Shown: positions 1 through 5,665 of the stretch, piece by piece
Layout of the letters: each line of letters begins with the position of its first letter
Numbering within the stretch: position 1 is the stretch's first letter
DNA from: Frankiaceae bacterium
GTDB lineage: Bacteria; Actinomycetota; Actinomycetes; JAFAQI01
Direction: 5' to 3'
DNA length: 5,665 nt
NCBI GenBank assembly: GCA_030840545.1
Contig: JAVEEH010000241.1
Location: 1-5,665, forward strand
Made by a program: the position numbers and the translations under genes
Notes under the pieces: generated by a model
The model's input: the letters and a program-made list of their open reading frames with translations, nothing else
Databases searched by the model: none
Told to the model about the DNA's origin: nothing

Positions 1-10
1 CCGACCACGC

Positions 11-1561
11 CTACCGGCCCGAGATCTCGTCCACGAGCTGAGCGGCGGTAGTGCATCGGTCCAACAGGTCATCGACGTGCGCTTTCGTGCCGCGTAGCGG
101 CTCGAGCATCGGCACCCGCTGCAGCGAGTCGCGACCCACGTCGAAGATCACCGAATCCCAGGACGCGGCAGCCACGTCGTCGGCGTACTTCGACAGGCAT
201 CGACCGCGGAAGTAGGCCCGGGTGTCGGTGGGCGGCTCGGTGACGGCACGGTCGATCTCGGCGTCGCTGACGATGCGCTGCATCCGGCCGCGCGCGACCA
301 GCCGGTTGTAGAGGCCCTTGTCCGGTCGCACGTCGCTGTACTGCAGGTCGACGAGCTGCAGCTTGTGGGCCTCCCAGTCGAGCCCCTCTCGCTCGCGATA
401 TCCCTCGAGCAGCTCCAGCTTGGCCACCCAGTCCAGCTCACGGGACAACGACATGGGGTCGACTGACAACCGCTCGAGCACCGACTCCCACCGCGTCAGC
501 ACATCGGCGGTCTGGTCGTCGACGTCATCGCCATAGCGGTCCTGCACGAACTTGCGCGCCTGCTCGAGGTATTCCATCTGCAGCTGCACCGCGGTCAGCT
601 TGCGGCCGTCTCGCAGCGTCACCTGGTGAGCGAGCGACGCGTCATGCGAGATCGAACGCAACGACGCCACCGGTGCCTCGACCGCGAGGTCGACACCTGT
701 GTCGGAGAACCAGCTCTCCTCGATCATTGCGAGCACCAACGTCGTGGTCCCGACCTTGAGGTACGTCGACACCTCGCTCATGTTGGCGTCGCCGATGATG
801 ACGTGCAGCCGCCGATAACGTTCCGGGTCGGCGTGCGGCTCGTCGCGTGTGTTGATGATCGGTCGTTTGAGGGTTGTCTCCAGTCCGACCTCGACCTCGA
901 AGAAGTCGGCGCGCTGCGAGATCTGGAAGCCGTGCTGCCGGCCGTCTTGTCCGATGCCGACCCGGCCCGCACCCGTCACGACTTGCCGGGTCACGAAGAA
1001 CGGCGTCAGGTGACGGACGATGTCTGCGAACGGTGTCTGGCGGCGCATCAGGTAGTTCTCGTGACAGCCGTAGGACGCACCTTTGTTGTCGGTGTTGTTC
1101 TTGTAGAGCTGGATGCCACCGGCGCCGGGGATGGACGCGGCGGCGTGCGCCGCGGCCGCCGCCATCACCCGTTCCCCCGCCTTGTCCCAGATGACCGCGT
1201 CGCGCGGGTTGGTCACCTCAGGTGTCGAGTATTCCGGGTGGGCGTGGTCGACGTAGAGCCGCGCACCGTTGGTCAAGATGACGTTGGCGAGACCGATCTC
1301 ATCGTCGGCGAGGGTGTCGGTGGCATCACGTCCCGAGGCCTGCACCTGCACACCGGTCGCGACATCGAAGCCGCGCGCGTCCCGCAGCGGCGACTCCTCC
1401 TCGAAGTCCCATCGCGGTCGCCGGTCGCGGGTGGCGGTCGTCGTCGCGGTGAGGTAGGCGTTGACGATCTGGCTCGAGGCAAGCATGTGGTTGGCGCTGG
1501 TCTGCCCCGGCACGGCGATGCCGTACTCGGTCTCCGTGCCCATCACACGCCGGACCGTCAC
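11..1561 (-). CDS. dop: Dop, Pup deamidase/depupylase
   Basis: This cytoplasmic enzyme of the Pup-proteasome system deamidates the C-terminal Gln of Pup to Glu where needed and hydrolyses the Pup-lysine isopeptide bond. It belongs to the carboxylate-amine/glutamine-synthetase-like fold shared with the ligase PafA. The 516-residue product opens with MTVRRVMGTETEYG. The GTETEYG glutamates (E10, E12) match the nucleotide/metal-binding glutamates of the family. YVDHAHPEYSTPE follows, with D105 aligning to the catalytic Asp95 of M. tuberculosis Dop. ESPLRDARGF at 57-65 lies in the Dop loop that distinguishes Dop from PafA. Other conserved blocks are QLYKNN (151-156), GLETTLKR (226-233), INTRDEPHADPERYRRLH (236-253) and SWDSVIFD (467-474). 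The start is GTG at 1561; an in-frame ATG lies 18 bases inside, but homologues recalled from Streptomyces begin MTVRRVMG. No good Shine-Dalgarno precedes it, consistent with a leaderless message. Length is about 10-15 residues above mycobacterial Dop, partly from a longer segment at 66-88. It lies 78 bases after arc. Confidence 0.97.
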   Translation of the reverse strand: MTVRRVMGTETEYGIAVPGQTSANHMLASSQIVNAYLTATTTATRDRRPRWDFEEESPLRDARGFDVATGVQVQASGRDATDTLADDEIGLANVILTNGARLYVDHAHPEYSTPEVTNPRDAVIWDKAGERVMAAAAAHAAASIPGAGGIQLYKNNTDNKGASYGCHENYLMRRQTPFADIVRHLTPFFVTRQVVTGAGRVGIGQDGRQHGFQISQRADFFEVEVGLETTLKRPIINTRDEPHADPERYRRLHVIIGDANMSEVSTYLKVGTTTLVLAMIEESWFSDTGVDLAVEAPVASLRSISHDASLAHQVTLRDGRKLTAVQLQMEYLEQARKFVQDRYGDDVDDQTADVLTRWESVLERLSVDPMSLSRELDWVAKLELLEGYREREGLDWEAHKLQLVDLQYSDVRPDKGLYNRLVARGRMQRIVSDAEIDRAVTEPPTDTRAYFRGRCLSKYADDVAAASWDSVIFDVGRDSLQRVPMLEPLRGTKAHVDDLLDRCTTAAQLVDEISGR

Positions 1562-1567
1562 ATGCTC

Positions 1568-1573
1568 AGCCTA
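1568..1573 (-). promoter_or_regulatory. Candidate -10 element, leaderless dop promoter
   Basis: The minus strand reads TAGGCT, then six bases (GAGCAT), then the dop GTG. If TAGGCT is a -10 hexamer of the actinobacterial TANNNT type, transcription would begin at the G of the start codon, giving a leaderless mRNA. The lack of a convincing ribosome binding site supports this. No clear -35 hexamer is visible at 16-18 bases upstream; that region is occupied by one arm of the inverted repeat. The assignment is inferred from spacing only. Confidence 0.5.
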
Positions 1574-1580
1574 GCCGCCG

Positions 1581-1634
1581 ACGAGTTGTCAGACGCTCAG
1601 CACGCTGTAGCGGTCTCAGCGTCTGACAAGTCGT
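1581..1634. repeat. Near-perfect inverted repeat filling the arc-dop gap
   Basis: Arms at 1581-1597 and 1618-1634 pair at 16 of 17 positions, the only mismatch being 1585/1630. The inner bases add two further pairs (1599/1616, 1600/1615) and a three-pair apex within CGCTGTAGCG. The result is a long, nearly continuous hairpin. It starts only six bases beyond the arc stop codon and ends eight bases before the putative dop -10 hexamer. In the direction of transcription it is not followed by a T-run, so it is not a classic intrinsic terminator. A U-poor terminator, an RNA-processing or stability hairpin, or an operator overlapping the dop -35 region are all possible. The repeat itself is certain; its role is not. 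Confidence 0.75.
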
Positions 1635-1639
1635 GCGAC

Positions 1640-3400
1640 CTAGAGGTATTGACCCGTGTTTGCCACGGTGTCGATCGAGCGGCCGGACTCGGTGCCCTTG
1701 CCGGTGACGAGCGTGCGGATGTAGACGATGCGCTCGCCCTTCTTGCCGGAGATCCGGGCCCAGTCGTCGGGGTTGGTGGTGTTGGGCAAATCCTCGTTCT
1801 CCTTGAACTCGTCGATGCACGCGGTCATCAGGTGCTGCAGCCGCAGCCCCTTTTGCGCGGTCTCGAGGAAGTCCTTGATGGCCATCTTCTTCGCGCGGGC
1901 CACGATGTTCTCGATCATGGCGCCTGAGTTGAAGTCCTTGAAGTAGAGGACTTCCTTGTCGCCGTTGGCGTAGGTCACCTCGAGGAAGCGGTTCTCCTCG
2001 CTCTCGGTGTACATCCGCTCCACGGTCCGCTGGATCATCGCTTCGACGGTGGCAGCGGCGCTGCCGCCGTGCTCGGCGACGTCTTCCGGATGCAGCGGCA
2101 GCTCCGTGACGAGGTATTTCGAGAAGATGTCCTTCGCGGCCTCGGCGCCCGGCCGCTCGATCTTGATCTTCACGTCGAGGCGGCCCGGGCGCAGGATTGC
2201 AGGGTCGATCATGTCTTCGCGGTTGGACGCACCGATGACGATGACGTTCTCGAGGCCCTCGACACCGTCGATCTCACTCAACAGCTGCGGCACGATCGTG
2301 TTCTCGACGTCGCTCGACACACCCGAGCCACGGGTGCGGAAGATCGAGTCCATCTCGTCGAAGAACACGATGACCGGAGTGCCTTCGGACGCCTTCTCGC
2401 GAGCACGCTGGAACACCAGGCGGATGTGCCGTTCGGTCTCGCCGACATACTTGTTGAGAAGCTCGGGACCCTTGATGTTCAAGAAGTAGGACCGACCTTC
2501 GCCCTTGCCGGCTTCGGCGACCTTCTTGGCCAGCGAGTTGGCGACGGCTTTGGCGATCAGCGTCTTGCCGCAGCCGGGCGGGCCGTAGAGCAGGATGCCC
2601 TTCGGCGGCTTGAGCTGGTGCTCGAGGAACAGCTCCTTGTGCAGGAAGGGGAGCTCCACGGCGTCGCGGATCTGCTCGATCTGCTCGCCGAGCCCGCCGA
2701 TGTCGGTGTAGCCGATGTCGGGAACCTCTTCGAGGACGAGCTCCTCGACCTCTGACTTGGGGATGCGCTCGTAGGCCCAGCCGGAACGCGACTCGACCAG
2801 CAACGAGTCGCCGGCCCGCAACGGGGTGTCCAGCAAGGACTCCGCCAACATCACGATGCGTTCTTCGTCGGTGTGCCCGATGACGAGTGCCCGGTCGCCG
2901 CCCTCGAGGATCTCCTTGAGGAGTACGACGTCACCCTGCCGCTCGAACAGCCGCACCTCGACGATGTTCATCGCCTCGTTGAGCATGACTTCCTGGCCCT
3001 TGCGCAGGTCGTCGATCTCGATCGTCGGCGAGACGGTCACCCGCAGCTTGCGGCCGCCGGTGAACACGTCGACGGTCCCGTCCTCGTGGGCGTGCAGGAA
3101 GTAGCCGTAGCCGGACGGCGGCTGCGCCAGCCGGTCGACCTCTTCCTTGAGCGCGACGATCTGCTCGCGCGCCTCTTTCAGGGTGCCGACCAGCCGCTCG
3201 TTCTGGTTCACGACACCGGAGAGGTTGGTCTGGGCCTCGGTGAGCCGCTCCTCGAGCTGCCGGAGCTGGCGCGGTGACTCGGAGAGCTTGCGCCGGAGCA
3301 TCGCGACTTCCTCTTCGAGGAAGGCGAGCTGCGTCGTCAGCTCGTGGGCCTCTTTCTCGAAACGCGCGGCACGAGCCTCAGCGTCGTCACGTGCGGACAC
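1640..3400 (-). CDS. arc: ARC/Mpa, proteasome-associated AAA ATPase (unfoldase)
   Basis: This hexameric ATPase binds Pup on tagged proteins through its N-terminal coiled coil, unfolds the substrate and threads it into the 20S proteasome. In order (numbering from GTG 3400) the 586-residue product shows: a coiled coil at about 14-92 ending in ALKEEVDRLAQPP; two OB-fold domains at about 95-220; Walker A GPPGCGKT at 273-280; pore loop KYVGE at 317-321; Walker B IVFFDE at 344-349; sensor-1 GASN near 390-393; arginine fingers in RPGR (404, 407); and the C-terminal GQYL proteasome-docking tail. All catalytic parts are intact. I chose GTG 3400 because GGAGGAGG lies eight bases before it and the length suits the family. 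The frame stays open to a GTG at 3460, which would add 20 residues but has only a weak site. GTG 3409 is a further alternative, but it lies directly against the purine-rich site. The gene sits 87 bases after trmI and 78 before dop. In mycobacteria it is called mpa. Confidence 0.97.
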   Translation of the reverse strand: MSARDDAEARAARFEKEAHELTTQLAFLEEEVAMLRRKLSESPRQLRQLEERLTEAQTNLSGVVNQNERLVGTLKEAREQIVALKEEVDRLAQPPSGYGYFLHAHEDGTVDVFTGGRKLRVTVSPTIEIDDLRKGQEVMLNEAMNIVEVRLFERQGDVVLLKEILEGGDRALVIGHTDEERIVMLAESLLDTPLRAGDSLLVESRSGWAYERIPKSEVEELVLEEVPDIGYTDIGGLGEQIEQIRDAVELPFLHKELFLEHQLKPPKGILLYGPPGCGKTLIAKAVANSLAKKVAEAGKGEGRSYFLNIKGPELLNKYVGETERHIRLVFQRAREKASEGTPVIVFFDEMDSIFRTRGSGVSSDVENTIVPQLLSEIDGVEGLENVIVIGASNREDMIDPAILRPGRLDVKIKIERPGAEAAKDIFSKYLVTELPLHPEDVAEHGGSAAATVEAMIQRTVERMYTESEENRFLEVTYANGDKEVLYFKDFNSGAMIENIVARAKKMAIKDFLETAQKGLRLQHLMTACIDEFKENEDLPNTTNPDDWARISGKKGERIVYIRTLVTGKGTESGRSIDTVANTGQYL

Positions 3401-3408
3401 GGGCCCCA

Positions 3409-3416
3409 CCTCCTCC
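3409..3416 (-). promoter_or_regulatory. Strong ribosome binding site that fixes the arc start
   Basis: The minus strand carries GGAGGAGG, complementary to the 16S rRNA anti-Shine-Dalgarno, with eight bases between it and GTG at 3400. It is the best ribosome binding site in the window for a minus-strand gene. It lies inside the longer open frame from 3460, so it argues that the shorter ARC is the translated form. Confidence 0.8.
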
Positions 3417-3437
3417 GGCGTTCTACGCGCTGTAGCG

Positions 3438-3443
3438 AGCCTA
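3438..3443 (-). promoter_or_regulatory. Candidate -10 element for arc
   Basis: The hexamer TAGGCT is identical to the one in front of dop. Initiation about seven bases downstream (an A near 3431) would give a leader of roughly 31 bases containing the GGAGGAGG site. No convincing -35 box is present. A promoter here would make the upstream GTG at 3460 unusable from this transcript. This is inferred from motif and spacing; arc could also be read through from trmI. Confidence 0.35.
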
Positions 3444-3487
3444 TCCCTGAGCGTGTCCACTCACTCGCCGAACCGCCGCTAGGACGT

Positions 3488-4393
3488 TCACTCTTCCGCA
3501 GCGTCTCCCCGGCGGTCGGCCGGGGGCTCCCCGGCGGGCTCCTCCGGTCGGGCACCCTTCGCCGGCCGCCGCCGGCGCAGCGGCGGCGGGACTCCGGGCG
3601 CCAACCGGCGGGCAGTCACCAGGAATCCGGTGTGCCCGACCATCCGGTGGTCCGGCCGGACGGCAAGGCCGTCGACGTGCCAGCCCCGCACCAACGTCTC
3701 CCACGGCTGCGGTTCGGTGAAGGACCCGTGTTCCCGTAGCCCCTCCACGATGCGGGACAGCTGTGTCGTGGTGGCGACGTAGGCGCAGAGCACGCCGCCA
3801 GGCAGCAGTGCCTTCGCGACCACGTCGAGCAGCTCCCAGGGCGCCAGCAGGTCCAGCACCACCCGGTCGACGTCGCTGTCGTCGCACGACATCGCCAGGT
3901 CGCCGACCGTGAGCCGCCACGAGGGCGGCACCGCCCCGAAGAACCGCTCGACGTTGCGCCGGGCCACCTCGGCGAAATCCGCCCGCCGCTCGTACGACGA
4001 CACCAGGCCGCCGTCGCCGACCGCTCGCAGCAGGCTGCAGCTGAGTGCCCCGGAGCCCGCCCCGGCCTCGATGACCCGGGCACCGGGAAAGATGTCTGCC
4101 ATCTGCACGATCTGCGCAGCATCCTTCGGATAGACCACCGTCGCGCCCCGCGGCATCGACAGGACGTAGTCGGCGAGCAGCGGGCGCAATGCGAGGTAGG
4201 CGGTGCCACCGGCCGACGTCACGACGACGCCCTCCGGCTGTCCGATGAGCGTGTCGTGGGCGATGACACCCCGGTGGGTGTGGAACTCCTTGCCCGCGGC
4301 CAGCTCGATGGTGTGCCGACGGCCCTTCGGATCGGTCAGCTGCACGAGGTCGCCGGGCACGAACGGTCCCCGCCGGTCGCTCGCGTCCGTCAT
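3488..4393 (-). CDS. trmI: tRNA (adenine-58-N1)-methyltransferase TrmI
   Basis: This enzyme transfers a methyl group from S-adenosylmethionine to N1 of A58 in the T-loop of tRNA; homologues act as tetramers. The 301-residue product has a small N-terminal domain (RGPFVPGDLVQLTDPKGRRH) and then a Rossmann-type methyltransferase domain. Visible motifs are MPRGATVVYPKDAAQI, the SAM-binding loop EAGAGSG (109-115), YERRADF with acidic E135 for the SAM ribose, GDLA (164-167) and DLLAPWELLD (181-190), the signature with the proposed catalytic Asp. YVATTTQLSRIVE and HTGFLVTARRLAPG follow. It closely resembles M. tuberculosis Rv2118c. A charged, probably disordered tail begins near 267 and contains RRRRPAKGA, which I recall in Streptomyces homologues. 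ATG 4393 is chosen because the open frame upstream (to 4504) encodes unconserved sequence overlapping the protease gene. Its ribosome site is modest (GTGGGG about 10 bases upstream). It follows the M50 gene by 31 bases, so co-transcription is likely. Confidence 0.95.
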   Translation of the reverse strand: MTDASDRRGPFVPGDLVQLTDPKGRRHTIELAAGKEFHTHRGVIAHDTLIGQPEGVVVTSAGGTAYLALRPLLADYVLSMPRGATVVYPKDAAQIVQMADIFPGARVIEAGAGSGALSCSLLRAVGDGGLVSSYERRADFAEVARRNVERFFGAVPPSWRLTVGDLAMSCDDSDVDRVVLDLLAPWELLDVVAKALLPGGVLCAYVATTTQLSRIVEGLREHGSFTEPQPWETLVRGWHVDGLAVRPDHRMVGHTGFLVTARRLAPGVPPPLRRRRPAKGARPEEPAGEPPADRRGDAAEE

Positions 4394-4424
4394 GTCGACG
4401 CAACCCCACCCGTCAGCACGTGAC

Positions 4425-5576
4425 TCATCGCAGACCCGCAGCTTGCAGCGCGGCGACGAGATCGGTGCGGGACAGCACGCCGCAGACCGCGTCCGCCTGG
4501 TCAAGAACGAGGTACTCCGTCGCCGGCGTCTGCTGCACGGCCTGCAACAGCGCCTCGCCCGTCATGTCGGTGCGCAAAGTCAGCCCGTCGGCGAGCGGGC
4601 GGGCGAGGTCACTGACCGACACCCACGGCTGCCGCGCCGCCGGCAGTGCGGTCACCGCTGCCTCGGACACCAGACCGCTGGGCTTGCCGTTGCTGTCGAC
4701 GACGACGAGAGCGCGCGCCCCGGCGTCGCGGGCCCGGCGTACGGCTTCGGCGACGGGCAGCTCGGCGGCGACCGGGAACGCGCGCCGGGTCATGGCGCGG
4801 ATGTCGAGCTGCGGCAGGACGGTGCTGACCTTCGCCTGGGCGATCGCGATCGAGGCGTTGGTCCACATGAACACTGCGATGACGATGAGGTAGAGCGAGC
4901 CGGCCGTGCTGTTGCCCCAGCCGTGCGGCTTGGCGACGGCGAGACCCACCACCGCCAAAGCGAGTCCGCGGCCGATCCACCCGGCGGCGAGCGTCCCGCG
5001 GGCCTTGTCGTGGGTGACCTGCCACAACAGCGCACGGAGCACGCGACCACCGTCGAGCGGCAGCCCCGGCAACGCGTTGAACGCCGCGACGAACAGGTTG
5101 GCGAACGCGAACTCCTCGGCGAGGACCCAGGGCACGGTGTCGTGCCGGAACGCCTCCGCGATCGCCAGGCCGAGCCCACCGAGCAGCAGGCTGGTGAGCG
5201 GCCCCACCGCCGCGACCATGTATTCGCGGCTCGCCTTGCCGGGCTGCTCCTCGACTACCTCGGAGACTCCGCCGAGCATCTGCAGCACGACCCGCCGGAC
5301 CTGCATGCCCAGCGCCTTGGCCACTGCGACGTGGCTGATCTCGTGCACCAGCACCGAGCCGTAGAGGAGGAGCACGAAGCCGAGCGAGACCGCATAGCTC
5401 GCGGTGTGGCCCAGCGTCGGCACCCGCCGGCGCACCTCGGGGGCATAGCTCACGGCGATGAAGATCACCACGAGGAACCACAGCGGCTGCACGATGATCG
5501 GCACCCCGAGGACGCGACCGACCTGCAGCCCGGCATTTCGCGCGGCCGGCGGCTTCGCAGGCTCGCCGTCGCTCAT
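4425..5576 (-). CDS. M50 family site-2-type membrane metalloprotease with CBS pair
   Basis: The 383-residue product is predicted to be an intramembrane zinc protease of the S2P/SpoIVFB class. HEISH at 78-82 is the HExxH zinc site, and NALPGLPLDGG (167-177) supplies the third zinc ligand, D175. Hydrophobic segments lie at about 26-44, 63-85, 119-141, 155-172, 198-215 and 226-246, giving roughly six membrane passes. A cytosolic-type tail from about 255 to 383 reads as two CBS domains, with ALVVVDSNGKPSGLVS and EYLVLDQADAVCGVLS as the repeated cores. Such domains usually sense adenine nucleotides. The architecture resembles mycobacterial Rip3-type proteins. No substrate can be inferred from the sequence. 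ATG 5576 is the start: it has no spaced Shine-Dalgarno, but a TANNNT hexamer sits six bases upstream, suggesting a leaderless transcript. It is the first gene of the minus-strand series and diverges from the plus-strand gene at 5617. Confidence 0.93.
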   Translation of the reverse strand: MSDGEPAKPPAARNAGLQVGRVLGVPIIVQPLWFLVVIFIAVSYAPEVRRRVPTLGHTASYAVSLGFVLLLYGSVLVHEISHVAVAKALGMQVRRVVLQMLGGVSEVVEEQPGKASREYMVAAVGPLTSLLLGGLGLAIAEAFRHDTVPWVLAEEFAFANLFVAAFNALPGLPLDGGRVLRALLWQVTHDKARGTLAAGWIGRGLALAVVGLAVAKPHGWGNSTAGSLYLIVIAVFMWTNASIAIAQAKVSTVLPQLDIRAMTRRAFPVAAELPVAEAVRRARDAGARALVVVDSNGKPSGLVSEAAVTALPAARQPWVSVSDLARPLADGLTLRTDMTGEALLQAVQQTPATEYLVLDQADAVCGVLSRTDLVAALQAAGLR

Positions 5577-5582
5577 CCTGCG

Positions 5583-5588
5583 ATGCTA
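5583..5588 (-). promoter_or_regulatory. Candidate -10 element, leaderless M50 protease promoter
   Basis: The minus strand reads TAGCAT, six bases (CGCAGG), then ATG at 5576. The spacing places the transcription start on the A of the start codon. The AGG directly against the ATG is too close to work as a ribosome site, which favours leaderless initiation. No clear -35 box is seen. This would be the head promoter of the M50-trmI (and possibly arc-dop) transcript. Confidence 0.5.
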
Positions 5589-5602
5589 CGGGGCTGCTGC
5601 TG

Positions 5603-5608
5603 AAAGGA
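5603..5608 (+). promoter_or_regulatory. Ribosome binding site of the divergent plus-strand gene
   Basis: AAAGGA lies eight bases before the ATG at 5617, a good Shine-Dalgarno match and spacing. It decides that the plus-strand frame at the window edge is a real gene start. It shares the 40-base divergent gap with the M50 promoter. Confidence 0.65.
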
Positions 5609-5616
5609 TCGCTCAC

Positions 5617-5665
5617 ATGCTGCCCTGGTCCGCCGACCTCGCCGGTCGCCTCGACGAACACGTCA
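5617..5665 (+). CDS. 5' end of an unidentified gene, cut by the window edge
   Basis: Sixteen codons are visible, beginning MLPWSADLAGRLDEHV, open to the end of the window. ATG 5617 is preceded by a well-spaced AAAGGA, and the codons have the G/C-rich third positions of the neighbours, so a real gene is likely. I do not recognise the family from so short a stretch. In related actinobacteria a RecB-family nuclease often lies divergently beside trmI and the M50 protease. The visible residues show none of that family's motifs, so I do not assign it. Start codons of this gene and the M50 gene are only 40 bases apart. Confidence 0.6.
   Translation, partial: MLPWSADLAGRLDEHV

Noticed and set aside
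1..10. Start of pup immediately after dop
   Set aside because: Pup is expected next, but ten bases hold no start codon or motif that can support a call.
1581..1634. Classic rho-independent terminator after arc
   Set aside because: The hairpin is strong, but neither strand has a T-run directly after it. It is reported as an inverted repeat of undecided role instead.
626..1927. A 433-codon open frame on the plus strand opposite dop and the end of arc
   Set aside because: It runs antisense to Dop, whose motifs are unmistakable, and crosses the arc-dop gap. Its product is low-complexity (rich in Arg, Val, Asp, Gly), as expected from a high-GC antisense frame, with no recognisable domain.
4394..4504. 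N-terminal extension of TrmI to an upstream ATG at 4504
   Set aside because: It would overlap the M50 gene by 80 bases, and the added residues (Cys- and Arg-rich) do not resemble TrmI N-termini. ATG 4393 gives the family's usual length.
4203..5603. A 466-codon open frame on the plus strand opposite the M50 gene
   Set aside because: It is antisense to clear HExxH and LDGG motifs, and its translation is Arg/His/Gln-rich without domain features. It is open only because of GC-skewed codon positions.
5617..5665. Naming the plus-strand gene as a RecB-family nuclease from gene order
   Set aside because: Only 16 residues are visible and none match the start of that family as I know it. Context alone is not enough.

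Overview
The window is high-GC DNA with codon use typical of an actinobacterium. Gene content and order match the conserved Pup-proteasome neighbourhood of that phylum. Features that point there are a Dop depupylase, a proteasomal AAA ATPase ending in the Gly-Gln-Tyr-Leu tail, and a TrmI-type tRNA m1A58 methyltransferase. GTG starts and apparently leaderless promoters fit too. From memory, the proteins resemble Streptomyces-type homologues more than mycobacterial ones in their start regions (for example MTVRRVMG in Dop) and in the TrmI tail (RRRRPAKGA). I cannot fix the genus.

Layout. Four complete genes lie on the minus strand, so transcription runs from high to low coordinates. They are an M50 site-2-type membrane protease with CBS domains (5576-4425), trmI (4393-3488), arc/mpa (3400-1640) and dop (1561-11). 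The gaps are 31, 87 and 78 bases. At the right edge the first 16 codons of a divergent plus-strand gene begin at 5617 behind a clear ribosome binding site. Its product cannot be identified. No stretch above 300 bases lacks a gene, and I see no RNA genes, mobile elements or CRISPR arrays.

How the genes work together. ARC/Mpa is the hexameric ring that recognises pupylated proteins, unfolds them and feeds them to the 20S proteasome. Dop deamidates Pup where Pup ends in Gln and removes Pup from substrates. The next genes after dop in this neighbourhood are usually pup and the proteasome subunits, which would lie left of base 1. TrmI stabilises tRNA through m1A58. The M50 protease would cleave membrane-embedded substrates. 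A functional tie of these last two to pupylation is not established and rests on gene order only.

Regulatory structure is the least routine part. TANNNT -10 hexamers lie exactly six bases before the dop GTG and the M50 ATG, which is the geometry of leaderless transcripts. The arc and dop intergenic regions share the same hexamer TAGGCT and a near-palindromic 10-mer CGCTACAGCG. A near-perfect inverted repeat with 17-base arms fills most of the arc-dop gap. I see no sign of an undescribed protein system. The coding content is a known housekeeping and proteolysis cluster.
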